A DNA stretch of 64,000 nt from Maribacter sp. HTCC2170 (lineage in GTDB: Bacteria > Bacteroidota > Bacteroidia > Flavobacteriales > Flavobacteriaceae). A program made the position numbers and the translations under genes. Shown here piece by piece: positions 9,291-18,673 of this stretch. The notes under the pieces are model-generated. The model had not been told where the DNA came from. It worked only from the letters and a program-made list of their open reading frames with translations, and did no database searches. The number at the start of each line of letters is the position of its first letter. Within the stretch, counting starts at the first letter, position 1. The stretch is taken from assembly GCF_000153165.2 (NCBI RefSeq), contig NC_014472.1:3716001-3780000 (forward strand), read 5' to 3'.

Positions 9291-9776
9291 TTATTCTAAA
9301 CTGGGCATTTCAAGGATGCGCTGCGCCTGAAGTGCTGCCATAATATCATGTGTTCTGCTGTTGGCAACGTCTATATACCTAATTTGTGAGTCCTTGGAAA
9401 AGTCCAGTTTTACGGCATAGCAGTTACAAGGACCAAACCGCTTTCGTTTTTTACTCTTCTTTAAGAACAATTCAAGAACAACTGCCGAAGCTATTCCACC
9501 AAGGGTGGTAAAAACAATATCACTATTATCCCAAATTCCATAATCGGCCTTATCCATAGTCTCTTTCACTAGACCTGCGCCAATACTACTACCTACAGCG
9601 CCTGCCCATGTCCAATATGGGTTACCATTGAACAATTGATGCGCCGTGTAGCCGCCTACTGCACCAATACCAAAACCAGCACCAAAATGTAAAGGCTTGT
9701 CTTTAGATATTGTTATTTGGGCTAAAGAAATACCACAAATACATGACATCAAAACAAATAAAACTCTCTTTTTCAT
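9291..9776 (-). CDS. Small exported glycine-rich protein, DUF2279/YfiM-like
   Basis: 161 residues. A signal peptide ends CGISLAQ. The mature part begins ITISKDKPLHFGAGFGIG and has GAVGSSIGAGLVKE and GGIASAVVLELFLKK, two glycine-rich hydrophobic stretches. The DKxxHF start and paired glycine-rich helices resemble the YfiM/DUF2279 putative periplasmic lipoproteins. No enzyme motif is seen. The stop codon touches that of DUF58, so a shared bidirectional termination zone or read-through is likely. Function unknown. Confidence 0.72.
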   Translation of the reverse strand: MKKRVLFVLMSCICGISLAQITISKDKPLHFGAGFGIGAVGGYTAHQLFNGNPYWTWAGAVGSSIGAGLVKETMDKADYGIWDNSDIVFTTLGGIASAVVLELFLKKSKKRKRFGPCNCYAVKLDFSKDSQIRYIDVANSRTHDIMAALQAQRILEMPSLE

Positions 9777-9996
9777 ATAAAATGATTTCCAAGGTTCAAA
9801 TGAATTGTTGGTAGGGATTTTCCAATTTTATGCATAAATAAACTTTTTCCAGCTTTTTCCTGTCCTAGTGCATCAATTTTTCGTTGTTATGGACAATTAT
9901 GCGGTATTGAACCATTTGCATTTATAAGGATAAGTGTTATCAAACAATAAAATTCCTATCTTCAACGACCAAGAAAAAAAATCAACCAAGTACTTC

Positions 9997-11682
9997 ATGA
10001 AGTCAAAATTCGCCTATTCCCTTCTATTTTGCATTGCATTCAACTTTGTTTACTTAAATGCCCAGACTTATGCCAAAAATGGTATGGTTACTTCATCTAA
10101 CAGCTTATCCTCCGAGGTAGGTGTAGCTATTTTAAAAAAAGGGGGCAATGCAATTGATGCGGCTGTGGCCACTGCCTTTTCCTTGGCAGTAACATTACCA
10201 TCTGCAGGCAATATCGGAGGTGGTGGATTCATAGTTTATATGGATTCCAACGGAAAAGCCACCACTTTTGATTTTAGGGAGAAAGCACCCTTGGCAGCGA
10301 CTAATGATATGTATCTCGACAAAGAAGGAATTCTTATTGAAGGTAGTAACCATCACTCCGCTTTGGCGATTGGCGTGCCGGGAACGGTAGCAGGATTGTT
10401 CAAAGCACATAAAAAATATGGCAAACTTCCTTGGGCCACTTTGGTTCAACCAGCTATTGATCAAGCTAAAAACGGATTTCCTTTCAACTGGTCACTTTAT
10501 GCGGCCGCTGGTTATTTCACCAAAGAAGGAAACAAAAGCCCATTCATGGATGCCTATTTTAGAGATGGGAAAGGGAAGGTTCTTGAGCCTGACGAACTCT
10601 GGAAGCAACCTGCACTTGCAGCTACACTTACCCTCATTCGTGATAAAGGAAAAGATGGTTTTTACAAAGGGGAAGTTGCCAAAAAGATTGCTAAATGGAT
10701 GAAAGCAAACGGAGGCATAATCACTAAAAAAGATTTAAGAAAATATGAATCCATTGAACGGGAACCCATAAAAGGAAGCTATAAGGGTTATGATATCTAC
10801 TCTATGCCCCCGCCAAGTTCGGGAGGTGTAGCTCTGGTAGAAATGATGAACTTAATGGAGCAGGCTAATTTTGATGAAATTGAGTTCAATTCCACTGCCT
10901 ATGTGCATTTAGTGGCAGAAGCAATGCGCAGGGCATTTGCAGACCGTGCCGAGCATTTGGGTGATCCCGATTTTAATCTGAATATGCCCTTGGACAAATT
11001 AACCTCCAAAGCGTTTGCAAAGAATAGATTTGCTGGCATTGATATGACCAGGGCATCAGTTAGTGATTCCACTAAATTTGGGCAATTGTATGATGGCAAA
11101 AGCACTACACATCTATCCGTAATGGATAAAGGTGGAAATGCCGTCTCCCTTACCTATACCCTGGAATATGGGTATGGGTCAAAAATGGGATCTCCAGAAT
11201 TGGGTTTTATCTTCAATAATGAAATGGGCGACTTTAATCCCCAACCTGGTATTACCAAAAGCAACGGACAAATTGGAACCGCGCCAAACTTAGTAGCGCC
11301 AGAAAAACGAATGCTCTCTAGTATGACCCCAACGATTGTTGGTAAAAACGGTAAACCTTATTTGGCTATTGGAAGCCCAGGTGGTAGAACCATTATCAAT
11401 ACCGTTTTCCAAACCGTGTTCAATGTTTTGGAATTTAATATGAGAATCGATAAAGCCATAGAAGCGCTGAAAATACATCATCAATGGCTACCTGACCGTA
11501 TTATCTATGAAAAACACTTACTATCTCCTGATACGCGCAAAGCTCTCGAAGCCATGGGGCACACCCTACAGGAAAGAAGTAATCTAGGTGCATTGATGGG
11601 TATCACCTATGATCCGGTGAAAAAAGTGTTTACAGGAGCAGCAGATTCATCCAGACCTGATGGTGGGGCGATCGGCTATTGA
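9997..11682 (+). CDS. ggt: Gamma-glutamyltransferase, periplasmic
   Basis: 561 residues from the ATG at 9997, chosen because it gives a clean signal peptide ending YLNAQ; the in-frame ATG at 9934 would add a polar extension. Family landmarks: GGNAIDAAVATAFSLAV, the large-subunit FREKAP, the autoprocessing site STTHLSV with the nucleophilic threonine at about residue 370, and MLSSMTPTIV and GSPGGRTIINTV near the C-terminus. The enzyme cleaves itself into two subunits and transfers or hydrolyses gamma-glutamyl groups of glutathione and similar peptides. The gene stands alone. Confidence 0.95.
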   Translation: MKSKFAYSLLFCIAFNFVYLNAQTYAKNGMVTSSNSLSSEVGVAILKKGGNAIDAAVATAFSLAVTLPSAGNIGGGGFIVYMDSNGKATTFDFREKAPLAATNDMYLDKEGILIEGSNHHSALAIGVPGTVAGLFKAHKKYGKLPWATLVQPAIDQAKNGFPFNWSLYAAAGYFTKEGNKSPFMDAYFRDGKGKVLEPDELWKQPALAATLTLIRDKGKDGFYKGEVAKKIAKWMKANGGIITKKDLRKYESIEREPIKGSYKGYDIYSMPPPSSGGVALVEMMNLMEQANFDEIEFNSTAYVHLVAEAMRRAFADRAEHLGDPDFNLNMPLDKLTSKAFAKNRFAGIDMTRASVSDSTKFGQLYDGKSTTHLSVMDKGGNAVSLTYTLEYGYGSKMGSPELGFIFNNEMGDFNPQPGITKSNGQIGTAPNLVAPEKRMLSSMTPTIVGKNGKPYLAIGSPGGRTIINTVFQTVFNVLEFNMRIDKAIEALKIHHQWLPDRIIYEKHLLSPDTRKALEAMGHTLQERSNLGALMGITYDPVKKVFTGAADSSRPDGGAIGY

Positions 11683-11721
11683 TTTTTCAATCAACAGTTC
11701 TCTTATTTTATTAAGAGGTCG

Positions 11722-11729
11722 TATCTTTA
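11722..11729 (+). promoter_or_regulatory. Putative -7 promoter box of the 11748 gene
   Basis: TATCTTTA matches the Bacteroidota TAnnTTTG -7 element except for the last base and lies 18 bases upstream of the ATG. No clear TTG at the -33 distance was found. Confidence 0.35.
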
Positions 11730-11747
11730 ATAATCAATTTTCATATT

Positions 11748-12161
11748 ATGGAAAATCACTTTGAACTTTCCGATTCCGTATTTGAACAACAGTTTGAATC
11801 CTGTGAACTAGACTCAAAGCTCTTTAGCCATGAAGCACATTTAAGATTGGCCTACATCCATATTAAAAAATACAGGGAAGAAAAAGCTATTGAAAATGTC
11901 TGCAAGCAGTTGGTTGCCTATGTGAATCATTTAGGGGCAACCGACAAGTATAATACTACCTTGACCGTTGCCGCCGTAAAAGCGGTATATCACTTCATGC
12001 AAAAAAGCAAGTCGAATGACTTTAAGGGTTTTATTGTTGAATTCTCTCAACTTAAATTTGAATTCCGAAGATTGATGGAATGCCATTACGGCTTTGATAT
12101 TTTCAACTCTCCGGCAGCCAAAAGCACATTTTTGGAACCAGATTTGGTGCCTTTTGATTGA
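11748..12161 (+). CDS. Conserved hypothetical protein with F-x-H-x-x-H-L-R motif
   Basis: 137 residues, no signal peptide, no membrane segment. The sequence is mostly helical. LFSHEAHLRLAYIHIKKY and DKYNTTLTVAAVKAVYHF look like conserved helices with two histidines followed by Arg, and a later lone CHYGFDIFNS. I recognise the pattern as recurring in proteobacterial and Bacteroidota proteins of unknown function but cannot name a family. A TATCTTTA -7-like box lies at 11722-11729, 18 bases before the ATG, supporting its own promoter. Confidence 0.75.
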   Translation: MENHFELSDSVFEQQFESCELDSKLFSHEAHLRLAYIHIKKYREEKAIENVCKQLVAYVNHLGATDKYNTTLTVAAVKAVYHFMQKSKSNDFKGFIVEFSQLKFEFRRLMECHYGFDIFNSPAAKSTFLEPDLVPFD

Positions 12162-12217
12162 TTTTATGGAATAACTTTTTACGAGCCCAATAGCTTGATT
12201 TCAAATTCTTTACAACA

Positions 12218-12244
12218 TTGGTTAAAAACAATTTAGTATCTTTA
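12218..12244 (+). promoter_or_regulatory. Putative promoter of the DUF885 lipoprotein gene
   Basis: TTG at 12218-12220, 16 bases, then TATCTTTA at 12237-12244, close to the flavobacterial TTG-N17/19-TAnnTTTG pattern, 26 bases before the ATG at 12271. Confidence 0.4.
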
Positions 12245-12270
12245 AGAAGGTAACCTATCGCTAAAAAACC

Positions 12271-13911
12271 ATGACTAAATTCTATACTTTTTTTGTTTTG
12301 CTTTTGATTTTTTCCTGTACCTCAAAAGTTGATGAGATAAATTCCGAAGAAAAGTTCAAAGCCTTTGTTGAGAACTTTAATGTATCAAGTAATTCGGGTG
12401 ATATAAGTGACCTTGGCATTGCATCTTTTGCTACAGAATTAGAGAATACTCGTAATCAACTCAAAATACTTATGGCCATTGATACCAGTCAATTGAGCTT
12501 CGAAGATAAAATTGACTGGAGTTTTGCGCAGAGTATTCTAAAAGGCAAAGAAGTTCGCCAATCCAAGCATGAATCCTGGAAAAGAGACCCACGTGATTAC
12601 ATGCAATTCAGAAGTTTGGACAACCTTATTGGCAAACCTGGGGATTTGACTAAGAAAGCAATTGAGCTTGAAAAACGTTTACGCTTGGTTCCTATACAAT
12701 TGGCCAACGGAAAAGCACAATTGGAAACCTATGTACCCAGATTTCAGGAGTTGGGGCTATTCATGGCCGAAAGTGCAAGAGGACTTTTTAATAAAGACCT
12801 CCCCGATTTCATTTCAAAACTTCCAAACAACAATCTTGAAAATTTAGTCAAGAGTGCTGGTGAAGCTTTAGAAGACTACGTAACATACCTCTCTGACGAG
12901 CTTCCTAAGAAGACTCAAGGTGATTTTGCGATGGGAAAGGAAGCTTATAATACCATTCTCGCAAATGAGCTGTTACTTGATTATGATGATACTACACTTT
13001 GGGAATTCGGGAATATGAAATTCAAAGAGACCATTGCCGAATTGGAGGCTTTGGCCAAAGAGATCGATCCCTCTAAAACCTGGCAAGAATTGGCGGTTGA
13101 AATCAAAAATGAGTATCCCGAACCGCATGAAATGATTGCGGCCCACCAACTTTGGGTAGATAGTGCCAAAGCCCATATCCTCAGAAATAAATTAATCCCT
13201 TTGCCATGGAACGAACAGGTAAAGGTTGTCCCAAGGGTTGAGTATCTTAGAAAAACCTCATATTACGGCAATTTCTCAAGGGCCAAAGGCAAGGACGCCG
13301 ACAGTATTTTTACGGCACAATGGATGATCAATCCTTTTGAGGATCAATGGGATGACAAGACAAAACAAGAATACCTTGTGGAGCATGATTGGGGCGTCAT
13401 TATTGTAACAGCACCACATGAAGCTTATGGCGGCCATCATGTGCAGGGCCTTTATCAACTGCACAACCCGAGGAAGCTAAGACGTGAAAACGGACTTTCC
13501 CTGTTCAGTGAGGGATGGGGACTCTATAATGAGCAACTCATGAGTGAAACCGGTTTCTTTCCCGACAAAAGAATCCATCTTAGGCAATTGCAACTTAGAT
13601 TGTGGCGAAACGCACGTGTTATTTATGACGTAGGTATGCATTCCGGGCGATTGACCTATGAGCAAGCAATCAGTATCATGACAGACAAAGTCGGTTTCTT
13701 GCGATGGGCAGCCCAACTGGAAATTGATTCCTCCGCGGCTAGACCCGGATATTTTATTGGGTATTATATGGGAATGACCGAAATCTTGAAAATGAGGGAG
13801 ATGTACAAGCAAAAAATGGGCGATAGTTTTTCTTTAAGTGATTTTCATGAAAAGCTTCTTAAAATCGGAAATATGCCACCCAAATTAATGGAAGAATCAT
13901 TACTTGAATAA
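12271..13911 (+). CDS. DUF885 lipoprotein, putative metallo-hydrolase
   Basis: 546 residues. The N-terminus is an SPII signal (LLLIFSC). DUF885 proteins form a zinc-peptidase-like alpha-helical fold; the family motif HExxGHH appears as HEAYGGHHVQ with the first His at about residue 383, and SEGWGLYNEQL supplies the conserved downstream Glu. TYEQAISIM and ARPGYFIGYYMG are further family positions. In the usual motif the residue before GHH is proline (HEAYPGHH), here glycine. It is probably a periplasm- or outer-membrane-anchored peptidase. The esterase gene starts five bases after its stop and may be co-transcribed. Confidence 0.85.
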   Translation: MTKFYTFFVLLLIFSCTSKVDEINSEEKFKAFVENFNVSSNSGDISDLGIASFATELENTRNQLKILMAIDTSQLSFEDKIDWSFAQSILKGKEVRQSKHESWKRDPRDYMQFRSLDNLIGKPGDLTKKAIELEKRLRLVPIQLANGKAQLETYVPRFQELGLFMAESARGLFNKDLPDFISKLPNNNLENLVKSAGEALEDYVTYLSDELPKKTQGDFAMGKEAYNTILANELLLDYDDTTLWEFGNMKFKETIAELEALAKEIDPSKTWQELAVEIKNEYPEPHEMIAAHQLWVDSAKAHILRNKLIPLPWNEQVKVVPRVEYLRKTSYYGNFSRAKGKDADSIFTAQWMINPFEDQWDDKTKQEYLVEHDWGVIIVTAPHEAYGGHHVQGLYQLHNPRKLRRENGLSLFSEGWGLYNEQLMSETGFFPDKRIHLRQLQLRLWRNARVIYDVGMHSGRLTYEQAISIMTDKVGFLRWAAQLEIDSSAARPGYFIGYYMGMTEILKMREMYKQKMGDSFSLSDFHEKLLKIGNMPPKLMEESLLE

Positions 13912-13916
13912 TATCG

Positions 13917-14885
13917 ATGATTATGAAAACATTGATCTCAATTTGTGTATTATCATTCACCTTTTTGGTATTTAATTTCAACGCCTGCAGACCACAACAT
14001 ACCCCAAAGGATAATAAGGATCAAACCTATACTATTCAGTTTCAAGGCTACGAGCGCGATTATATAGTGCATGTACCCCCAGAAGCCCAAATGCAAAAAC
14101 CTGCACCTCTACTCTTTCACCTCCATGGTGGTGGTGGAACGGCAAAGGGCACAGCAGGACTAACTTTTAATCGTTTCAATGATTTGGCAGATCGCGACGG
14201 TTTTATCGTGGTGTACCCTAATGCAATCAAAAAGAATTGGAATGATGGCCGAAAACTCGAAGAGGTAAAAGCATGGAAAGAAAACATTGATGATGTTGGA
14301 TTTATTCGTGAAATAGTCTCGAATTTACAGGACAAGTATAACATCGACAGCTCCCGAATCTTCACAACAGGAATGTCCAACGGTGGTTTTATGTCTTCCC
14401 GATTGTTATGTGATGCCTCCGACATATTTAGGGGTGGTGCTATTTTAACCGCTTCACTTTCCAAGGATTATATACCCAAATGTGACCCGGTAAAACCGGT
14501 AGCAGTAATGGTCATGAACGGTACTGATGACCCGTTGGTCCCTTACGATGGCGGTCAAGTCAGGGTGTTTAAAAAAAACAGGGGTGAAATTGTTTCTACC
14601 GATGATTATATGACGTTTTGGAAAGGAAAAAATGGGTGCACTGTTGAAAAAAACACTATTGAACTACCAAATACATCAGATGATGGGACTACGGTCAGTG
14701 TTGAAGAATATGAAGCCTGCCAAGATGGTGGAGCTTTAGTGCTTTATAAAATAAATGGTGGAGGACACACTTGGCCGGGAGGCAAGCAATATTTAGGCAA
14801 ACGTTGGATCGGTAAAACCAATCGCGATATTGTGGCCTGTGATGTAATCTGGGACTTTTTTAAAAACTTGCCCGAAGCTGATTAG
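13917..14885 (+). CDS. PHB-depolymerase/feruloyl-esterase-like alpha/beta hydrolase (LpqC family)
   Basis: 322 residues; a second ATG two codons in (13923) is an equally good start. The signal ends FNFNAC, so it may be a lipoprotein. Features of the LpqC/polyhydroxybutyrate depolymerase-like esterases: LLFHLHGGGGTAKGT (oxyanion loop), DGFIVVYPNA, the nucleophile elbow GMSNGGFMS (Ser at about residue 154), MVMNGTDDPLVPYDGG (acid) and NGGGHTWPGG (His). The substrate is probably an ester-linked carbohydrate or polyester. It sits directly behind the DUF885 gene. Confidence 0.88.
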   Translation: MIMKTLISICVLSFTFLVFNFNACRPQHTPKDNKDQTYTIQFQGYERDYIVHVPPEAQMQKPAPLLFHLHGGGGTAKGTAGLTFNRFNDLADRDGFIVVYPNAIKKNWNDGRKLEEVKAWKENIDDVGFIREIVSNLQDKYNIDSSRIFTTGMSNGGFMSSRLLCDASDIFRGGAILTASLSKDYIPKCDPVKPVAVMVMNGTDDPLVPYDGGQVRVFKKNRGEIVSTDDYMTFWKGKNGCTVEKNTIELPNTSDDGTTVSVEEYEACQDGGALVLYKINGGGHTWPGGKQYLGKRWIGKTNRDIVACDVIWDFFKNLPEAD

Positions 14886-14957
14886 TGAGTTGTCAATTCG
14901 AGTGATTTTTGACAGAAAATCGTATCGAGAACCGGTTGTAAGTCCTATTTTTAATCC

Positions 14958-15680
14958 ATGGCAACAGCATACGACCCCATTACCGCAAAACATTACGCAG
15001 CATATAGGCCTTCGTTACATTTACCTATTCTAAAAAAAGTGCTGGACGATGACTATTTTACTCTGGGGTTGGATGTAGGCTGCGGCACCGGTCAATCTGC
15101 TGTGGCATTGACCACTTTATATGATAAAGTAATAGCTATTGAACCAAGTGAGTCAATGCTTCAAAATGCCATACCCCATAACCAAGTGGAATATCAATTA
15201 TGCAATGGTGTGGATCTAGAATTTAACCCCAACACCTTTGAAGTAATTACCTTCGCCGGTGTATTGTATTACTGCAAATCCCAACAGCTACTCGAAGAGG
15301 TTGAAAAAGTTTCTAAATCCGGGGCTAAAGTCATCATCTATGATTTTGAAATTTTATTGAATGATACTTTTGAACAGCTTGGAGTAATCCCTCCAACAAA
15401 ACAACAATTGGACTATGACCATGAAACCAATTTTACGGACCTGAAACTCCGAAAATTGAAACTGGAACATAAAGCTAAAGAACAGATTTCCTTCGATATC
15501 AGCCCAACTAATTTGGCCCATCTGTTACTGGCAGATAATGATCATTACAACCTGCTTGCCAAGAAGTATGGAACAACAGACATATTTACCACCTTATCGG
15601 ATCAATTACATACAACGGCCCAAACCAAAAACCTTACTGTCAAGGCACAGGTCTTTTATAGCATGTATTCACATTTATAA
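14958..15680 (+). CDS. Class I SAM-dependent methyltransferase
   Basis: 240 residues. Motif I is LGLDVGCGTGQSAVA; VIAIEPSESML is motif II with the acidic residue binding the ribose; FEVITFAGVLYY follows as motif IV. The N-terminal YDPITAKHYAAYRPS resembles the start of the ubiquinone/menaquinone biosynthesis-like (Methyltransf_11/25) small-molecule methyltransferases. The C-terminal half is helical and probably sets substrate specificity, which cannot be predicted. It stands alone. Confidence 0.88.
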   Translation: MATAYDPITAKHYAAYRPSLHLPILKKVLDDDYFTLGLDVGCGTGQSAVALTTLYDKVIAIEPSESMLQNAIPHNQVEYQLCNGVDLEFNPNTFEVITFAGVLYYCKSQQLLEEVEKVSKSGAKVIIYDFEILLNDTFEQLGVIPPTKQQLDYDHETNFTDLKLRKLKLEHKAKEQISFDISPTNLAHLLLADNDHYNLLAKKYGTTDIFTTLSDQLHTTAQTKNLTVKAQVFYSMYSHL

Positions 15681-15738
15681 AAAGACCAATAAAACAGTTC
15701 AATTCCCGTTAGTATAAGTAAATATACATACGTTGAAA

Positions 15739-16626
15739 ATGAGGGTTTTATATATTTTGCTATGTATCGTGTTATTGCATTTTGGATGTAGTAGTGATGA
15801 TACTATAATTGACCAAGACGAAAAAGAGCTCATGGATGGTATTTTAAGCGCATCTGTTGCTTTTACCCATTCCGACCAACGTATCCAAGACTTTTTAGCA
15901 AATCCTACCGAGGCTTATGTAAGTTGTTTTTTTCAATTTCCTGATGATTTGGCCAATGATATTATTTTCGGATTGGACATGGAATGGATAGAAGGGGTGG
16001 ACAATCCCATACATGTTTCAGGTGGAGACTGGATGAGTTTCGCGGGAATTACCCGTGAAGGTATCTTATGGTTTCCAATCGGTGCACCTGAAAATCTATT
16101 GGGCACACCCACAGAACCTAATTTATGGGAAATTCATGATTTGAACATAGATCTCGCTCCTAATGTTTGGTACAAGATGACCATATTTGCCGATTTTAAT
16201 AAACGTGAATTCATTTCGTTTCGATTAGAAGGAAATGGATTGGACGACACTCAGGATATTTCAGGATTTCCCTTGGTGTATCCCAATTATATACCTTTTG
16301 ACAAACCTAGCATAACCTACTATACCCATGCCTCACGAAGCAAGGATTTTGCTCCGGACAATACAGGCGGAACCAAAGTCTATTTTGACGATATGGAAGG
16401 TGGTATATTAGTGGGAGATACATTTGAAACTATTTTTTCCAACGGCTTTGAGGACCAGACCCAAATAACCGATATTCCTGTGAGTCTTCCCGTAATTCCT
16501 TTATCAGGCGTGACCGAAAACCTCTTTTACTATGAAAATAGTGAGGCAAAGCTCCAATTCACATCAACTGTAAGTCGTACAGGCAACCAGTCTATGGTGT
16601 GTGATGCCAGTCTGGTAAAAGACTAA
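15739..16626 (+). CDS. Lipoprotein of unknown function, beta-rich
   Basis: 295 residues from the ATG at 15739 (the frame can be extended to a TTG at 15733). A clear lipobox (LLHFGCSSDD) is followed by a beta-rich, aromatic domain. VWYKMTIFADFNKREFISFRLEG and TKVYFDDMEGG look like strands of a concanavalin-like jelly roll and the repeated FSNGFEDQ pattern fits carbohydrate-binding sandwich domains, but I recognise no named family. No catalytic residues are visible. Probably displayed on a membrane face; possible substrate binding is a guess. Confidence 0.6.
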   Translation: MRVLYILLCIVLLHFGCSSDDTIIDQDEKELMDGILSASVAFTHSDQRIQDFLANPTEAYVSCFFQFPDDLANDIIFGLDMEWIEGVDNPIHVSGGDWMSFAGITREGILWFPIGAPENLLGTPTEPNLWEIHDLNIDLAPNVWYKMTIFADFNKREFISFRLEGNGLDDTQDISGFPLVYPNYIPFDKPSITYYTHASRSKDFAPDNTGGTKVYFDDMEGGILVGDTFETIFSNGFEDQTQITDIPVSLPVIPLSGVTENLFYYENSEAKLQFTSTVSRTGNQSMVCDASLVKD

Positions 16627-16660
16627 AAAAGGGTGCCGAGGCAATACAAACGTATTTTTA

Positions 16661-16686
16661 GGTTAGTTTTATAGAAAAACTAATCC
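16661..16686. promoter_or_regulatory. Short hairpin just before the serine hydrolase start
   Basis: An 8-bp stem (TTAGTTTT / AAAACTAA, 16663-16670 with 16676-16683) with a 5-base loop ends five bases before the ATG at 16688. It has no T-run, so it is a weak terminator candidate; it could also limit translation start. No function is shown. Confidence 0.3.
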
Positions 16687-16687
16687 A

Positions 16688-17968
16688 ATGTCATCGATCA
16701 AATTCCATCATCACCTAATTCCGAAAACAAATAAAATTGTACTACTTGTACTGATTGCCGTATTGTTTTCCTGCAAGCAAAAAGGGGAATCCACTAAAGC
16801 AATTGCTACGAACAATTCACCAATCACCGATTCTCTGACCACAGCGCTTCGCAAAATTCACGGGCAAGGCTTTATTAACGGATTTTCCGTTGCCGTTGTA
16901 AACGATTCCGCTGTTTTATACACCAAAGGTTTCGGTTTTTCTAATGTAGCTGCCAATAAACCCTATACCAAGAATACAATTCAGAATATAGCTTCTATAT
17001 CAAAGACTTTCATTGGAATTTCACTGCTTAAAGCGCAGGAATTGGGAAAATTAAAACTGGATGATCCCATCAATGACTATTTACCCTATGCGGTCAAAAA
17101 TCCGTATTACCCAGAAATTCCAATAACCATTCGTCATTTGGCAACCCATACCTCAACTATATTGGATACCGATTATTACGGAATGTCCTATGTGATGAAA
17201 GAGCCCTTGCAAAGTTTGGATACCACCAAAGTAAATGTTCCAGATTATTTTAACGGACCTGAAACGCGAATTCCCTTAAATGACTTCTTGGAAAAAATGC
17301 TTACTGAAAAAGGGGCATCATATAAAAAAGAAGGGTTTTTAAACAATCAACCCGGCGCACATTATGAATATTCAAACTGTGCCGCAACTCTTGCTGCCCT
17401 GGTTATCGAAGTTGCCACGGGAACCTCTTTTCCTGAATTCACCCAGACACACATTTTGGACCCTTTGGGAATGACCGGCTCAGGTTGGTCTTTTGATGCC
17501 ATAAATTTGGAGGATCACTCCGTCTTGTATAACGATATTCAAACGCCACTACCACTCTATTCATTGATAACCTATCCTGATGGCGGATTTACCACTTCAA
17601 GCGCTGATTTGGCGAAATATCTTAATGAATTAATGAAAGGCTTTACGGGAAAAGGCACTTTATTACAGGCAGATAGTTATACCGAACTATTCAAGAAACA
17701 ATTAAACCCCTCGCACCACAACACTGAAGACGGGGAAGAACAATCGGGAGACGAGCACAATTCCGGTATTTTCATGGGCTTTAGGGCAAACGGACAAATT
17801 GGTCATTCCGGTGGTGATCCCGGAGTTTCTACCCATATGTTCTTTGATCCGAAAACCAAGTTGGGAAGAATCTTGATTGTGAATACCGAACTGGAACAGG
17901 AAGGGTTTGAAGAACTGATTGCCATTGGAAAAGCCTTGACCAAATTTGGGAACAAGTTGAACGATTAA
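16688..17968 (+). CDS. Serine hydrolase, beta-lactamase class C fold, lipoprotein
   Basis: 426 residues. The N-terminus has an SPII signal (AVLFSC). The class C/AmpC-like active site is complete: SISK at residues 103-106 (nucleophile and general base), YSN in HYEYSNCAA, and GHSGGDPG as the third box. Family members are D-amino peptidases, esterases or penicillin-binding-protein-like enzymes; the substrate is unknown. It has lost no obvious part (about 400 residues is typical). Confidence 0.9.
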   Translation: MSSIKFHHHLIPKTNKIVLLVLIAVLFSCKQKGESTKAIATNNSPITDSLTTALRKIHGQGFINGFSVAVVNDSAVLYTKGFGFSNVAANKPYTKNTIQNIASISKTFIGISLLKAQELGKLKLDDPINDYLPYAVKNPYYPEIPITIRHLATHTSTILDTDYYGMSYVMKEPLQSLDTTKVNVPDYFNGPETRIPLNDFLEKMLTEKGASYKKEGFLNNQPGAHYEYSNCAATLAALVIEVATGTSFPEFTQTHILDPLGMTGSGWSFDAINLEDHSVLYNDIQTPLPLYSLITYPDGGFTTSSADLAKYLNELMKGFTGKGTLLQADSYTELFKKQLNPSHHNTEDGEEQSGDEHNSGIFMGFRANGQIGHSGGDPGVSTHMFFDPKTKLGRILIVNTELEQEGFEELIAIGKALTKFGNKLND

Positions 17969-18087
17969 ATTCTTTTTTAAATTCGAAAAATTTTACTTCC
18001 CCCTACTTTTTCTAAAGTAACATTTATCACATTTTAATAGCATTTTTGCCCGTATCTTGCGCTATCAATTAAAAAATGGTCGTACGA

Positions 18088-18597
18088 ATGAAACGCTTTT
18101 TGATAGCACTTCTTATTGGTATTTTTATACTGAACACTTCCTGTAACACTAAAGAAAAAGACCCCAATGCCACTATTGAGGTTTTCGAAACCTATTCAGA
18201 ATTACAAACCTTGATTGATGATAATGAAGATGGAGTAACGGTACTTAATTTTTGGTCCACCACCTGCGCCCCCTGTATCAAAGAAATGCCCCATTTTAAT
18301 GAGTTGGAAACAGCATACCAAAGCGAGGGACTCAAAATTATATTGGTGAACCTGGAAAAGACAAAACGGTTGGATTCCCATATTTACCCCTTTGTAAAAA
18401 AACACAAGATAAATCCCGAAGTGGTGGTGCTTACGGACCAGAACTATAGAATCTGGACAGATAATATAGATACCTCTTGGTATGGCGCTCTCCCTGCAAC
18501 CTTAATCCTTAAAGGTGACAAAAGAAACTTTAGGTTTGGCAGTTATGAGACCTATGAAGATCTAAAAGCCGATGTTGATAAAGTCATGCTTCAATGA
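18088..18597 (+). CDS. TlpA/ResA-like thioredoxin-fold lipoprotein
   Basis: 169 residues from the ATG at 18088 (frame open from 18076). A lipobox ends LNTSC. The redox site STTCAPCIKEMPHF has CxxC at residues 60-63 in a TlpA-type W-S-T-T-C-A-P-C context, and GALPATLIL contains the cis-proline. It is expected to reduce disulfides or exchange thiols in the periplasm. Related proteins assist cytochrome c maturation, but no cytochrome gene is nearby. Confidence 0.9.
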   Translation: MKRFLIALLIGIFILNTSCNTKEKDPNATIEVFETYSELQTLIDDNEDGVTVLNFWSTTCAPCIKEMPHFNELETAYQSEGLKIILVNLEKTKRLDSHIYPFVKKHKINPEVVVLTDQNYRIWTDNIDTSWYGALPATLILKGDKRNFRFGSYETYEDLKADVDKVMLQ

Positions 18598-18673
18598 TCA
18601 TTGTCAGCCAATCGTATTTAATTTCCTCCTATCTTGGTTGGTCTTTAAAAATTAGATTAAAGGAATTGTGAAC

